Source: Roseiarcus sp963751165
GTDB lineage: Bacteria > Pseudomonadota > Alphaproteobacteria > Rhizobiales > Beijerinckiaceae
Length of the DNA stretch: 64,000 bases
Assembly (NCBI GenBank): GCA_963751165.1
Contig: CAVVTP010000010.1
Span: 62,001 to 126,000, forward strand
Reading direction: 5' to 3'
The translations under genes were made by a program, and so were the position numbers. Numbering within the stretch: the first letter of the stretch is position 1; each line of letters opens with the position of its first letter. Under the pieces are notes generated by a model. That model worked only from the letters and a program-made list of their open reading frames with translations, made no database searches and was not told where the DNA came from. Below, one piece after another: positions 36,908-46,112 of the stretch.

Positions 36908-37021
36908 CGCCGCTGCCCCCCGGAGGCGAGATCACGCGCTCCACAGCGTTACGCGAGACGGTTTGACAGTCTCAGCCTTTCGCCACACCATGACAGCAGG
37001 CCAGATCTCATCAGGATGACG

Positions 37022-37276
37022 ATGCGAACTACGGTTACGCTGGATCCAGACGTCGAGTTCATGCTGCGCAAGGAAGTGCGCCGGCGCGGGGAGCCCTTCA
37101 AGCAGGTGCTGAACAACGCGATCCGCGCCGGGCTACGCAATCTGAGCCGGCCTGACGAGGCCTTCGAGCCTCTTACCTTCGATATGGGTAAGCCGCATGT
37201 GGATCTTACCAAGGCCGCTTCGATCGCCTCCGAGCTTGAGGACGACGAACTCATCGGCCGGTATCGACGCAGCTGA
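37022..37276 (+). CDS. VapB-like antitoxin (ribbon-helix-helix)
   Basis: An 84-aa protein opening MRTTVTLDPDVEFMLRKEVR, a ribbon-helix-helix DNA-binding N-terminus, followed by FKQVLNNAIRAGL and an acidic C-terminus (ASELEDDELIGRYRRS) that would wrap the toxin. ATG 37022 has AGGA at good distance; ATG 37016 is the alternative. Its TGA shares one base with the toxin start. The partner toxin is broken. Confidence 0.75.
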   Translation: MRTTVTLDPDVEFMLRKEVRRRGEPFKQVLNNAIRAGLRNLSRPDEAFEPLTFDMGKPHVDLTKAASIASELEDDELIGRYRRS

Positions 37277-37567
37277 TGATACTTCCAGACGTCAACACGC
37301 TTCTCTATGCCGTAAACCGATCGAGCGATCAGCACACTGGTGGCGCTGAAAGCGTTGCAGCGAAGTTTCGGCAATCCCCGCGGCGTGGCGTTCGCGTGGA
37401 CGGCGTTGCTGGCGTTCTGCTCAGGTCTCGCAGGCGTCGCCGGAAACCTGACGACGGATGCCCATCTGGCTGCGCTGGCGATCGGACCCGGCGCCGCTGT
37501 TCTCAGCTTCGACCGGGATTTCGCGCGGTTTGAAGGCGTGCGGTGGACGCTGCCGACATCTGATTGA
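37276..37567 (+). pseudogene. VapC-like PIN-domain toxin, frameshift and internal deletion
   Basis: The N-terminus MILPDVNTLLYAVNRSSDQH is intact, then the frame shifts into ALKALQRSFGNPRGVAFAWT. About 50 residues that should follow ALLAF are missing before AGNLTTDAHLAALAIGPGAA and LSFDRDFARFEGVRW. First and last acidic residues of the PIN site survive but the middle of the domain is gone. The deletion cannot be a single-base sequence error, so the toxin is probably inactive. Confidence 0.7.
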
Positions 37568-37598
37568 CCTTCGGAACGACGCCGTCGAAGTATCGGGC
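37566..37598 (+). repeat. 33-bp direct repeat, copy 2
   Basis: Matches 36865-36897 at 32 of 33 positions. Here it is not part of a gene and begins at the stop codon of the vapC remnant. The pair suggests that the 701-bp vapBC segment was inserted at, or duplicated with, the end of the AraC gene. Confidence 0.8.
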
Positions 37599-37657
37599 CA
37601 TTGGCTGAAACCCCCTCGCCCCGCATAGGGGCCGTCAGACGCCCGCCTATCAACGGG

Positions 37658-37818
37658 CTATGCGGTGAGAGGGGACGACGGTTGAGGAACCTGCGCCTCG
37701 CCGTCCGGATTGACGATATTGAGCTGCGAGGTGATCTGGTAGGACGCCTGAGCCGCTTCGCTGACCAGCGCGATGACCGCATTGCCGTCATGGGCGGCGA
37801 AGGCCGGGGGATCCGAAA
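37658..37818 (-). pseudogene. possible C-terminal gene fragment
   Basis: A minus-strand frame without a start reads DGNAVIALVSEAAQASYQIT then SQLNIVNPDGEAQVP and stops at TAG 37658-37660. Its composition looks coding, but no family was recognised. It may be a remnant cut off by the neighbouring small gene at 37834. Confidence 0.25.
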
Positions 37819-37833
37819 GGGGAGTATTTTGAC

Positions 37834-38034
37834 GTGATCCAATCGAATGACATCGTCCGGGAGTTGGAAGACTGGCTGGCGCGGCATGCCCGCGACGGCG
37901 AAGCCGCAGAGGTCGAAATCGATCTGGTGCGGCGCGCCGTCGCCGAGATCAAAGCCTTGCGCGAGCGGCTGGGTCTCAGGCGCGGAACCCGCTCGATCGC
38001 GGCCGAGGACCTGAACGCCAGCAACGACGAGTAG
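37834..38034 (+). CDS. small acidic protein, paralog of the gene at 39341
   Basis: A 66-aa protein (GTG start): SNDIVRELEDWLARHARDGE, then EIDLVRRAVAEIKALRERLG and the end RRGTRSIAAEDLNASNDE. Helical, no cysteines, no signal. The second half is nearly identical to the protein at 39341-39562. GGGGAG lies about 11 nt upstream. Function unknown. Confidence 0.6.
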   Translation: MIQSNDIVRELEDWLARHARDGEAAEVEIDLVRRAVAEIKALRERLGLRRGTRSIAAEDLNASNDE

Positions 38035-38138
38035 CTCCGCCTGAAGTCCTTCAGGTCGGCTCCGGCGCGAGGCTTTCGAAGGCGGCCTGCAATCCGCCAA
38101 ACCGAAATCCTCACCGAGATCGGCTGAGGGTAACGCGG

Positions 38139-39116
38139 TCATCCCCGGAACACGATCTTTCCCGTTCGGCCCGGCCGCATGCTGGCCCGCGCCGCCTCCG
38201 CCGCTTCCTCCAACGGGAAGGACTTTTCGACCGGCAATTTCAGCGCGCCCGCCGACGCGAGCCGGACGAGGTCGCCGATCGCCCGGGGGATTTCGGCTCG
38301 GCGGGGTCCGGTTCCGAGCTTGGCGGCCCAGAACCCCTTGATCGTCGCCTGCTTGAAGATGAGATCGCCGGGGCTCACGATCATCGGCTGGTTCGCCATC
38401 GCGCCGAAGGTCATGAGCTGGCCTCCTTCGGCGAGCATGTGAAGCAATTGCCCGCTTTCCTCGCCGCCGACCGAGTCTAGCGCCGCGACGATCGGGGCGC
38501 CGCCGGTGACCGCCTTGACGCGCCTCCGCCAGCCCTCTTCGTCGGTCGACACCGTGTTCTCGATTCCGAGGGCGGAGAGCTCTGCGACGCCGTCGCGTCG
38601 GCGAACGACATTGACGACATGGACGCCGCGCGCCTTGGCGATCATCGCCAGCGTCTTGCCGACCGCGCCGGTCGCGGCGTTCTGGATCATCCACTGGCCG
38701 GGCTGCACGCCGAGCTCCTCGAGCGCCATCATCGCCGACAAAGGCATCGCGACGAGCTGGCATGCGACTTCGTCGCCGATCGCATCGGGAACCGGCACGG
38801 CCGCGGCCGCGCGGACGATAAAATATTCCGCCCAGGCGCCGGCGATCCCGCTTGCCGTCACCCTCTGGCCGCGCGCCGGCGTCGCCACGCCTTCGCCGAG
38901 CTTGTCGACGGTTCCGAGCGCCTCCGTGCCTCCGGTCGCCGGCAACGGCGGCTTGACCCCGTATTCGCCGCGGATCGTCCAGAGATCGTGATTGTGGATC
39001 GGCGACAGAACCATGCGGACGCGGATCTCCCCCGGACCCGGCTCCGGAACAGGCCGCTCCGCCAGATGCAGGACCTCGGCCGGGACGCCGAAAGCGTTGT
39101 AGACGACGCACCGCAT
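38139..39116 (-). CDS. MDR family NAD(P)H-dependent oxidoreductase (enoyl reductase/quinone reductase-like)
   Basis: A 325-aa zinc-independent medium-chain dehydrogenase. N-terminal GroES-like part (MRCVVYNAFGVPAEVLHLAE; SPIHNHDLWTIRGEYGVKPP) and a nucleotide-binding part with ATGAVGKTLAMIAKARGVHV and NVVRRRDGVAELSALG. The VVRRRD segment and the NHDLW motif are like mitochondrial-type 2-enoyl-CoA reductases. ATG 39116 has GGAGGG seven bases upstream; a TTG two codons earlier was rejected. Flanked by two paralogous small genes. Confidence 0.75.
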   Translation of the reverse strand: MRCVVYNAFGVPAEVLHLAERPVPEPGPGEIRVRMVLSPIHNHDLWTIRGEYGVKPPLPATGGTEALGTVDKLGEGVATPARGQRVTASGIAGAWAEYFIVRAAAAVPVPDAIGDEVACQLVAMPLSAMMALEELGVQPGQWMIQNAATGAVGKTLAMIAKARGVHVVNVVRRRDGVAELSALGIENTVSTDEEGWRRRVKAVTGGAPIVAALDSVGGEESGQLLHMLAEGGQLMTFGAMANQPMIVSPGDLIFKQATIKGFWAAKLGTGPRRAEIPRAIGDLVRLASAGALKLPVEKSFPLEEAAEAARASMRPGRTGKIVFRG

Positions 39117-39340
39117 GGGCAATCCCTCCGTTACGCGGGCCGCTTTCCCTTGCGGCAGGCCCTGCGACTATAGAGCGAGGCACGTACGGGGCCAATTCCG
39201 GGTCGCAGGGGTCGTTTCCCGGTATGCTTCCCCTGCTGACCATACGCTCTGCAGCCTAGAGCGTCGGCGCCTGATTTTCGACCAGAAGTCCTGTTCTAAT
39301 ACAACTCTAGTGGTTGTGTCTGATTCGGGGGACTGTGGGA

Positions 39341-39562
39341 ATGAACGATTCGAGCGATATCGTCGGCGACTTGGACGACTGGCTGGGGCGAATGAGCACG
39401 GAGACGCTTCTCGGCCGACGATCCGGCGAGACGCCGGATTTCGAGGTCGAGCTTGTCCGGCGTTCGATCGCCGAGATCAACGGCCTGCGCGAGAAGCTGG
39501 ATCTGCGACGGGGAACCCGCTCGATCGCGCTCGAGGATTTGAACGCCAGCAACGACGAGTAG
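39341..39562 (+). CDS. small acidic protein, paralog of the gene at 37834
   Basis: A 73-aa protein: MNDSSDIVGDLDDWLGRMST, then DFEVELVRRSIAEINGLREK and RRGTRSIALEDLNASNDE at the end. It shares SDIV-LDDWL and the whole C-terminal half with the protein at 37834 but has a longer middle. Predicted alpha-helical. No function known. It reads away from the convergent reductase gene. Confidence 0.65.
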   Translation: MNDSSDIVGDLDDWLGRMSTETLLGRRSGETPDFEVELVRRSIAEINGLREKLDLRRGTRSIALEDLNASNDE

Positions 39563-39936
39563 GTCGGGCCTCGACGCGCAAAGCCGCCTGAGGCGGGCAG
39601 ACGGTCGCAGCGATAAGCGCGGGGGCGCGCTGAAGCTCGAAGCCGACCGCGAGTCCGCTGGGCCGCATTTCTGACGATGCCGCTGGGCGCCGCGCGGGTC
39701 GCCCGGCCATGTGAGGGCCGGCCCGGGCATTGGCATCGATTTCCTTCAGAGCCTCGAAAAGATTTCCGAGAGCTTCTGTGGGGCTTCTCGAGAACGCTCC
39801 AGGCGACGATGCGACGCGCCGTGAGGCGCAGCGTGATAAGAATTTACTGATTGACGCTGTCGCAAAATTGACCTGTGATATGCGCGAGCCTAAGCAAACA
39901 GGAAACCGCTCGACGACACCCAGGGAGGCTATTCGG
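39563..39936. other. gene-free gap with a promoter candidate
   Basis: No gene seen. At 39851-39879 TTGACG, a 17-nt spacer and TGTGAT form a plausible promoter for the monooxygenase gene that starts at 39937. Confidence 0.4.
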
Positions 39937-41754
39937 ATGTCTACGACCGCCGCGTCGGACGCCCGGCCCCAGCCGCAAATCGACAAAGGGGCCTTGCTGG
40001 CCAAATATAGGGCTGAGCGCGACAAGCGGCTGCGTCCAGACGGCAATGCGCAGTATCTCGCGTTGAAGGGTCGCCTTGCGCACTATCTTGACGACCCGTA
40101 CACGCCGGTTGAGCCACGCGAAGCCAAAACCGACCATATGACTTTCGCTTTCATCGGCGGCGGCTTCGCGGGCCTGGTGACGTGCGCTCGCCTGATTGAG
40201 GCTCGTGTGAGCGACGTGCGCATCATTGAAAAGGGCGGCGATTTCGGGGGAACCTGGTATTGGAATCGGTACCCTGGCGCGCAATGCGACACCGCGTCCC
40301 TGGTCTATATGCCTCTCCTCGAGGAAACCGGCCACCGGCCGACCGAGAAATATGCCCACGCGCCGGAAATTCTGGCTCATTGCAAGCGCATCGGCCGCCA
40401 GTACGGTCTTTACTCGAACGCGCTGTTTCATACCGAGGTCGAGAATCTCGACTGGGATGAGGCGAACGCGCGCTGGGTGATCGAGACAAATCGGGGCGAC
40501 CGGTTCACGGCGAGCTTCATCGGCCTGGGGACGGGACCGCTTCATGTGCCCAAACTGCCGGGCATCCCGGGCATTGAAACCTTCAGGGGCCACGCCTTTC
40601 ATACCAGCCGCTGGGACTACCAATATACGGGCGGCGGGCCGGACGGCGGGTTCATGGAGAAGCTTTCGGACAAGCGCGTCGCGATCATCGGCACAGGCGC
40701 CACGGCGGTCCAATGCGTGCCGCATCTGGCGCGCGCCTGCCGCGAACTTTACGTCTTGCAGAGAACGCCCTCCTCCGTGGACGTGCGGGCAAACGCCCCG
40801 ATCGATCCCGATTGGTTTTCGTCGATCGCAACGCCCGGCTGGCAACAGCGTTGGCTGGAAAATTTCACGGACAATTCAGCGGGCGGCTCAGCGACCGAAG
40901 ACCTGGTTCAGGACGGCTGGACCGATCTGTCGCGACGGATTCGCTCCAAGATGAAGCAAATGCCGGCCGGAGAGCTGACGCCGCAGAAGGTGCTGGCCGC
41001 ATTCGAAGATTCCGATTTCGAAAAGATGGAGGAAATTCGCGCTCGGGTCGACGCCATCGTGAAGGACCGCGAAACGGCGCAAGGACTCAAAGCCTGGTAT
41101 CGGCAGCTCTGCAAGCGTCCGTGCTTCCATGACGAATATCTGCAGGCTTTCAACACGCCGGGCGTGCGGCTGATCGACACCGACGGCAAGGGCGTCGAAC
41201 GGATCACCGAAAAAGGCGTCGTCGTCGCGGGCGTCGAATATGAGGTCGACTGCATTATCTACGCATCCGGCTTCGAGTTCGGCACAGAATACACGAGGCG
41301 CGCCGGGTTCGACCTGACGGGTCGTGGCGGCCTGAAGCTCTCGCAAGCCTGGGCCGGGGGCATGAAGAGCCTGCACGGCATCCATGTGCACGGATTTCCC
41401 AATGCCTTCTTCGTGCAGTTCGCGCAGGGCGCGAATCTGATCACGAACATTCCCCACAATTTCACCGAAGCCGGACAAACGGTCGCGAGGGTGGTCCGGC
41501 GCGCGCTGGACGGCGGCTACAGAGGGGTCGAGGTCACGTCCGAAGCCCAGGACGCCTGGGTCGCCCTGCTGCTGACGGGCATGGGCAGCCTGATCGGCTC
41601 GCCGGACTGCACCCCTGGCTACTACAACAACGAGGGACAGGCGGGGCCTGAGGCGCGTTTAAGCGTAGGCTATCCGGCCGGTCCCTCGGCCTATTTCAAA
41701 TACCTCGACGCGTGGCGCAAATCCGGGGCGTTCGAAGGCCTGGTCTTTGCCTGA
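39937..41754 (+). CDS. flavin-containing Baeyer-Villiger-type monooxygenase
   Basis: A 605-aa FAD/NADPH enzyme that inserts oxygen into ketones or oxidises related substrates. First Rossmann motif FAFIGGGFAGLVTCARLIEA (FAD), then GGTWYWNRYPGAQCDTASLV, the Baeyer-Villiger fingerprint FRGHAFHTSRWDY (FxGxxxHxxxWD), and second Rossmann motif VAIIGTGATAVQCVPHLAR (NADPH). An N-terminal extension of about 65 residues precedes the FAD site, as in phenylacetone/steroid-type members. Start at 39937 with AGGGAGG. Stands alone; substrate unknown. Confidence 0.85.
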   Translation: MSTTAASDARPQPQIDKGALLAKYRAERDKRLRPDGNAQYLALKGRLAHYLDDPYTPVEPREAKTDHMTFAFIGGGFAGLVTCARLIEARVSDVRIIEKGGDFGGTWYWNRYPGAQCDTASLVYMPLLEETGHRPTEKYAHAPEILAHCKRIGRQYGLYSNALFHTEVENLDWDEANARWVIETNRGDRFTASFIGLGTGPLHVPKLPGIPGIETFRGHAFHTSRWDYQYTGGGPDGGFMEKLSDKRVAIIGTGATAVQCVPHLARACRELYVLQRTPSSVDVRANAPIDPDWFSSIATPGWQQRWLENFTDNSAGGSATEDLVQDGWTDLSRRIRSKMKQMPAGELTPQKVLAAFEDSDFEKMEEIRARVDAIVKDRETAQGLKAWYRQLCKRPCFHDEYLQAFNTPGVRLIDTDGKGVERITEKGVVVAGVEYEVDCIIYASGFEFGTEYTRRAGFDLTGRGGLKLSQAWAGGMKSLHGIHVHGFPNAFFVQFAQGANLITNIPHNFTEAGQTVARVVRRALDGGYRGVEVTSEAQDAWVALLLTGMGSLIGSPDCTPGYYNNEGQAGPEARLSVGYPAGPSAYFKYLDAWRKSGAFEGLVFA

Positions 41755-42039
41755 ACGAGCCCTTCGGGCTGCTCGGCGATGCTTGCTTCGTATACTGGAA
41801 AGTGTCGGCGCGTCGGTGCTGGCGGAACCGGCAATTCGTTGATCCCCGCGTCCGGGCAAGGTCCGAAAGGATGAAGGTCTCGAACGCCGGCCCTTTGCTG
41901 CGGTGAGCGAGGCGCCGCGGGAAGCAGGGCGAGGCCGCAGTCGGCGCTGTCGCGCGCCTTTTCGCTCCTCCCTCGGATGGGAAGGACGCGGCGTTCGTCG
42001 CCCCTTTCCCCCGCCTTTTCGCCGTGCTTACCTTGCGTC

Positions 42040-44298
42040 ATGTCAACATCCGGGGGCGCCGGCGTTCTGGCCGCGGCCCGCTTATCGCGGGCGATCGTCT
42101 TCGCGCCGGATTGGCGCGCCGCCCTGGCCCGTGCGGTTGCGCGCGAGGTCGAGGAACGGCGCTTCTTCCTCTGGTTGCCGGTCCTGGGCATGGGCGGGGT
42201 CGCGCTCAACCTCTCGGCCGACCGGGAGCCCGTCCTCTGGTTGCCGGCGGCGCTGACCGCGCTCTTTTCCGCGCTCGCTTTCGCCTCCCGCGCAAGGCCG
42301 GTCGCGCTCGGCGTCTCGCTGGCGTTCGCCGCCCTCTCAGCCGGATTTCTGGCGATGTCGCTCCGCACGGCGCGGGTCGAAGCGCCCGTGCTCGACCGCA
42401 TCCGCATCGTGAGCCTCCAAGGCTATGTCGAGGAGGTGGATCTGAGAGCGATCGGCGCGCGCATGATCGTCGCGGTCACGAGCGCCGACGGCATGCCGCG
42501 CGACAAGCTCCCGCGCCGCGTCCGGGTCACGACACGCAGGAATCCGGAGGTCGCCGCGGGCGACTATGTGGCGCTGAAAGCCCGGCTCCTGCCGCCCTCG
42601 CATGCAGCCCTGCCGGGCGGCTACGATTTCGCCCGCGATGCCTTCTTCGCAGGCGTCGGCGCGGTCGGATCGACGCTCGGCCCAATCAAGGTCCTGCCGC
42701 AGCCCGACGATGCGTGCGTGCGGCAGCGCGTCTCGGCAGCGATCGATCACGCCCGCAACCGGCTCGCGGTCCGGGTCGAGACGATCATCGGCGGCGACGA
42801 AGGCGCGATCGCCGCCGCCATGGTGACGGGAAAGCGCGACTTCCTCTCGAACGACGCAAAAGACCTCATCCGCGAGGCCGGCATCTTCCACATCATCACG
42901 ATCTCGGGCGTGCAGATGACGCTGGTCGCCGGCATTTTTTTCGTCGTCGCCCGACGCCTGCTGGCGCTATCGACGCGGCTCGCGCTGAACTACCCGATCA
43001 AGAAATGGGCGGCCGCCGTCGCCATGGCGGGCTCGCTCCTCTACGACGTCGCTACCGGCTCGCGCGTCGGCACCGAGCGGGCGCTGGTCATGACCCTGAT
43101 CGTGCTCGGCGCGGTCATCATGGACCGGCGGGCGCTGACCATGCGCAACCTCGCCTTCGCGGTCCTCGCCGTCGTCGCGCTCGAGCCGGAGGCAGTGCTC
43201 GGGGTCAGCTTCCAGCTTTCCTTCGCCGCGGTGGCGGCGCTGGTCGCGGTGATGGAGGCGCGGCTCGCGGGCCTCGACAGCGATCCCGATCCCTATCTGC
43301 CGAAGCGCGGCGTCGCGCCACCCGGTTTCTTCGCCGATTTGCTTCACAAGCCGCTCGCGCTTCTCTTCGCCACCGCCTGCGCCACTGGGGCGACCGCCTC
43401 GTTCATGGCCTATCACTTCCACGATCTCAGCCCCTACGTTCTGATCGGCAATCCGCTGACCTTGAGCGTCATCGAGTTCTTCGCCGTGCCGGGCGCGCTT
43501 CTCGGGGCGGCGCTCTACCCGCTCGGACTCGACGCGCCGGTCTGGCTCTATGTCGGAATGGGGATCAAATTCATCCTATGGGCGGCCCGCTTCATCGCCG
43601 AGGCGCCCGGCTCGACGCTGCATCTGAGGGCGTTCGCACCGTATGCGCTCCCGTTCCTGGCGCTCGCGGTGATGAGCGCGACGATCTGGCGGAGCTGGCT
43701 CTTCCGAGCGAGCGCCATTCCCTTCGCCATTGTCGGCCTGATCGGCGCGACCCAGGGCCCGCGCTACGACGTCATCGTTTCGCCTTCGGGAGACGCGGCC
43801 GCGGTGCGCGACGCCGATGGCCGCTTGCAGATCGTCGGCAAACGCTTCAACCCCTTCGCCGCAGAACAATGGCTGACCGCCGACGGCGACGGGCGCGAGC
43901 CTCAGAGCGCGCGCGACCCGGACGCCCCTTGCGACCGGCTCGGCTGCGTCGCGGCTTTGCCGGAGGGGGAGTTTCTCTCGATCGTCCTCGACCGGATGGC
44001 GTTCGAGGAGGACTGCGCGCGGGCGGAGGTGATCGTCAGCCCGCTCGTCGCGCCTCCCTGGTGCAAAGCGAAATTCGTGCTCGACCAGAAGGCGCTGGCG
44101 CGGACGGGGGCGGTCGGCCTGAGTTGGAACGACGACACGGGCTTTGCGATGACGAGCGACCGCTGGACGGATGAGGACCGCCCCTGGTCGCCCGCGCCGC
44201 CGGCCGGGCCGGAAGAGCGCATCGTGCGGCCCGGTCATGCGATGTCGCACGGCGCCGATCCGGCGGACGCGGGGAAGGCGCCTGGGGAGCGGCGGTAG
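42040..44298 (+). CDS. comEC: ComEC/Rec2 family DNA-uptake channel protein
   Basis: A 752-aa membrane protein. N-terminal DUF4131 part with membrane segments, then the Competence domain (GIFHIITISGVQMTLVAGIF; GSRVGTERALVMTLIVLGAV; LGVSFQLSFAAVAALVAVME). The C-terminal 160 residues sit where a metallo-beta-lactamase-like domain is found in other ComEC proteins but show no HxHxDH motif, as in many alphaproteobacteria. Role: transport of single-stranded DNA across the inner membrane. Start at 42040 lacks a clear ribosome-binding site. Confidence 0.85.
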   Translation: MSTSGGAGVLAAARLSRAIVFAPDWRAALARAVAREVEERRFFLWLPVLGMGGVALNLSADREPVLWLPAALTALFSALAFASRARPVALGVSLAFAALSAGFLAMSLRTARVEAPVLDRIRIVSLQGYVEEVDLRAIGARMIVAVTSADGMPRDKLPRRVRVTTRRNPEVAAGDYVALKARLLPPSHAALPGGYDFARDAFFAGVGAVGSTLGPIKVLPQPDDACVRQRVSAAIDHARNRLAVRVETIIGGDEGAIAAAMVTGKRDFLSNDAKDLIREAGIFHIITISGVQMTLVAGIFFVVARRLLALSTRLALNYPIKKWAAAVAMAGSLLYDVATGSRVGTERALVMTLIVLGAVIMDRRALTMRNLAFAVLAVVALEPEAVLGVSFQLSFAAVAALVAVMEARLAGLDSDPDPYLPKRGVAPPGFFADLLHKPLALLFATACATGATASFMAYHFHDLSPYVLIGNPLTLSVIEFFAVPGALLGAALYPLGLDAPVWLYVGMGIKFILWAARFIAEAPGSTLHLRAFAPYALPFLALAVMSATIWRSWLFRASAIPFAIVGLIGATQGPRYDVIVSPSGDAAAVRDADGRLQIVGKRFNPFAAEQWLTADGDGREPQSARDPDAPCDRLGCVAALPEGEFLSIVLDRMAFEEDCARAEVIVSPLVAPPWCKAKFVLDQKALARTGAVGLSWNDDTGFAMTSDRWTDEDRPWSPAPPAGPEERIVRPGHAMSHGADPADAGKAPGERR

Positions 44299-44693
44299 CG
44301 AAGCGCCCTGACCTTCCCTTCTCAAGCTTGCAGAGAAGGTGGCGCGTAGCGCCGAATGAGGATGCGCGCCCAAGGTGCGCTTGCTGCCTCGACGCAAGGC
44401 CCTCACCCCAATCATCTTCCGCTAGCGGGGCCCACAAGGGGGAGGAGATCGCTTTCGCCCGATTGCCCGCGGCTCGGCTGCGCCCCATGCGCATACGGAC
44501 CCAGCTTCGGCCTGGACTTTTCTTCAGCTCCTTGCCTGCCTGTCATGGTGATGAATCATGGGAAGACGGCCGATTCCGAACCCGCAACGCGCGACGAGAT
44601 TGACGAGATTGGCCCCGTTGACCGCAGGATTTTATAAGGGAAAGACCGCCATTGTGGCGATTCGCTTCATTTCAGAATCGGGAGGGAAGACTC
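44299..44693. other. gene-free gap after comEC
   Basis: No convincing gene or RNA. A clear ribosome-binding site for the cytochrome gene lies at its right end. Confidence 0.5.
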
Positions 44694-45218
44694 ATGCGAG
44701 CATTAACCGCAATCGCCGTCATTGCCGGCGCGATCGCCGCCGGGTCTGCGGCGCTCGCCGCAGACTCGCAGGTCGAGCGCGGCAAGTATCTCGTCACCAT
44801 CTCCGGCTGCAGCGACTGCCACACGCCCGGCTATTTCCTCGGCAAGCCCGATTTCTCGCGCATGCTCGGGGGCTCCGACGTGGGCTTTGGGCTGCCGGGC
44901 TTAGGCACGTTTGTTGGCCGCAACCTGACGCCCGACAAGGAGACGGGCCTCGGCGATTGGACGGACGACCAGATTGTTGCGGCCTTCACCACCGGAGTCC
45001 GGCCGGATGGCCGCAAGCTGGCGCCGATCATGCCCTGGCGGGACCTCGCGCACCTCGACCGGGAGGACGCGCTGGCGATCGTCGCCTATCTGCGCAGCCT
45101 GCCGCCGGTGAAGCACGCCGTCCCCGGCCCCTTCGGGCCGAAGGACGTTCCCTCGACGCTGGTGATGACGATCATCCCCGGAGAGGTCTATTCCAAACTG
45201 CCCCCGCCGCCGCAGTGA
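44694..45218 (+). CDS. c-type cytochrome, single heme
   Basis: A 174-aa exported protein. Signal peptide residues 1-22 (RALTAIAVIAGAIAAGSAAL, A-L-A-A). Heme motif CSDCH about residue 39 and the distal methionine in KLAPIMPW. The stretch NLTPDKETGLGDWTDDQIVA is typical of cytochrome c subunits of alcohol/gluconate-type dehydrogenases. Periplasmic electron carrier; no dehydrogenase gene is adjacent. GGGAGGG before the ATG. Confidence 0.8.
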   Translation: MRALTAIAVIAGAIAAGSAALAADSQVERGKYLVTISGCSDCHTPGYFLGKPDFSRMLGGSDVGFGLPGLGTFVGRNLTPDKETGLGDWTDDQIVAAFTTGVRPDGRKLAPIMPWRDLAHLDREDALAIVAYLRSLPPVKHAVPGPFGPKDVPSTLVMTIIPGEVYSKLPPPPQ

Positions 45219-45376
45219 CCGCGCGACCGGCTGCGACGGTCGGCCCCGCATGGCGCGAGTCGGCGTCCTCGCCATTGCCTCCCACGGCTGGGCGGGGAAT
45301 CGACGATCGAGGCTCGATCGACGCTCGATCGACGCGCCGTTTCCTTGCCTATCCGCCTCAGCGCAGCACGTGGGAC

Positions 45377-46112
45377 TCAAAGTTCGTCATCGTATAAATC
45401 AGCTAGCGATCCTGAGAATCTTGCCCCCGATGGCGCCTTTGCCATGACTGGTGGATCAGGCTGGAAGAAACATGGGTGGAGGCCGAGACATGGCTTGTTG
45501 GGATGTTTTTCACCCCAGAGGGACAATCGAAATTTTAGAAGTTCCTTTCGCGACTTGATGGCGGGTTTCATCTTCTCGACTTCTTTCCTGACGAGTACGA
45601 TGAAGTCTTCGATCATTTTCAGGTTCTTCTCCAGATCGGATATGCACGATTTGGCCAGCGCGTATTCAAAAGCGGTCTTATAAGCGTCGTCGCACAGACT
45701 CGGGCAGCGGTCTATCCTTCATTTTCAATTCGAAATATTTCCGCATCACGGTGTATTGACCGAACACGTCGTCGATGTTCGCGTTGATCTTCTCGTTCCT
45801 GTATTGGATGATTTTATGAAGCTCGCCTCCCGATTCGGCCTGCTGCAGCAGGAGATCGAGCGCCTTGGCGTTGACGGCGTCGCTGATTGGGTCTGAGACG
45901 GCATGGTCGAACAGGAAGCTAAGCTCTTGCCCCACCAGCGGGATCTTCCCAATGCCATAGCTCGCGGCGCTCAGAGCTCCTGTCCCCGCCTTTTTGACGC
46001 TGACCTCTTTCACTTGCTCTTCCAGCTTGGAAATCTTCATGTGCACTCCGCCTGAAAATGTATCCTTCGCGTTTTTCTTCGCGTAATTCCATAGGTCCGT
46101 GATTCTCAACAT
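45377..46112 (-). CDS. unknown protein, frame broken by one extra base
   Basis: Starts MLRITDLWNYAKKNAKDTFS and runs through SKLEEQVKEVSVKKAGTGAL and LLQQAESGGELHKIIQYRNE to KMKD. The protein then continues in another frame: RCPSLCDDAYKTAFEYALAK, SDLEKNLKMIEDFIVLVRKE and SRKELLKFRLSLWGEKHPNK. Removing one base near 45713 gives 244 aa. Mostly helical and charged, with coiled-coil character, no signal. GC content is visibly lower than in its neighbours, suggesting transfer. No family recognised. Confidence 0.5.
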
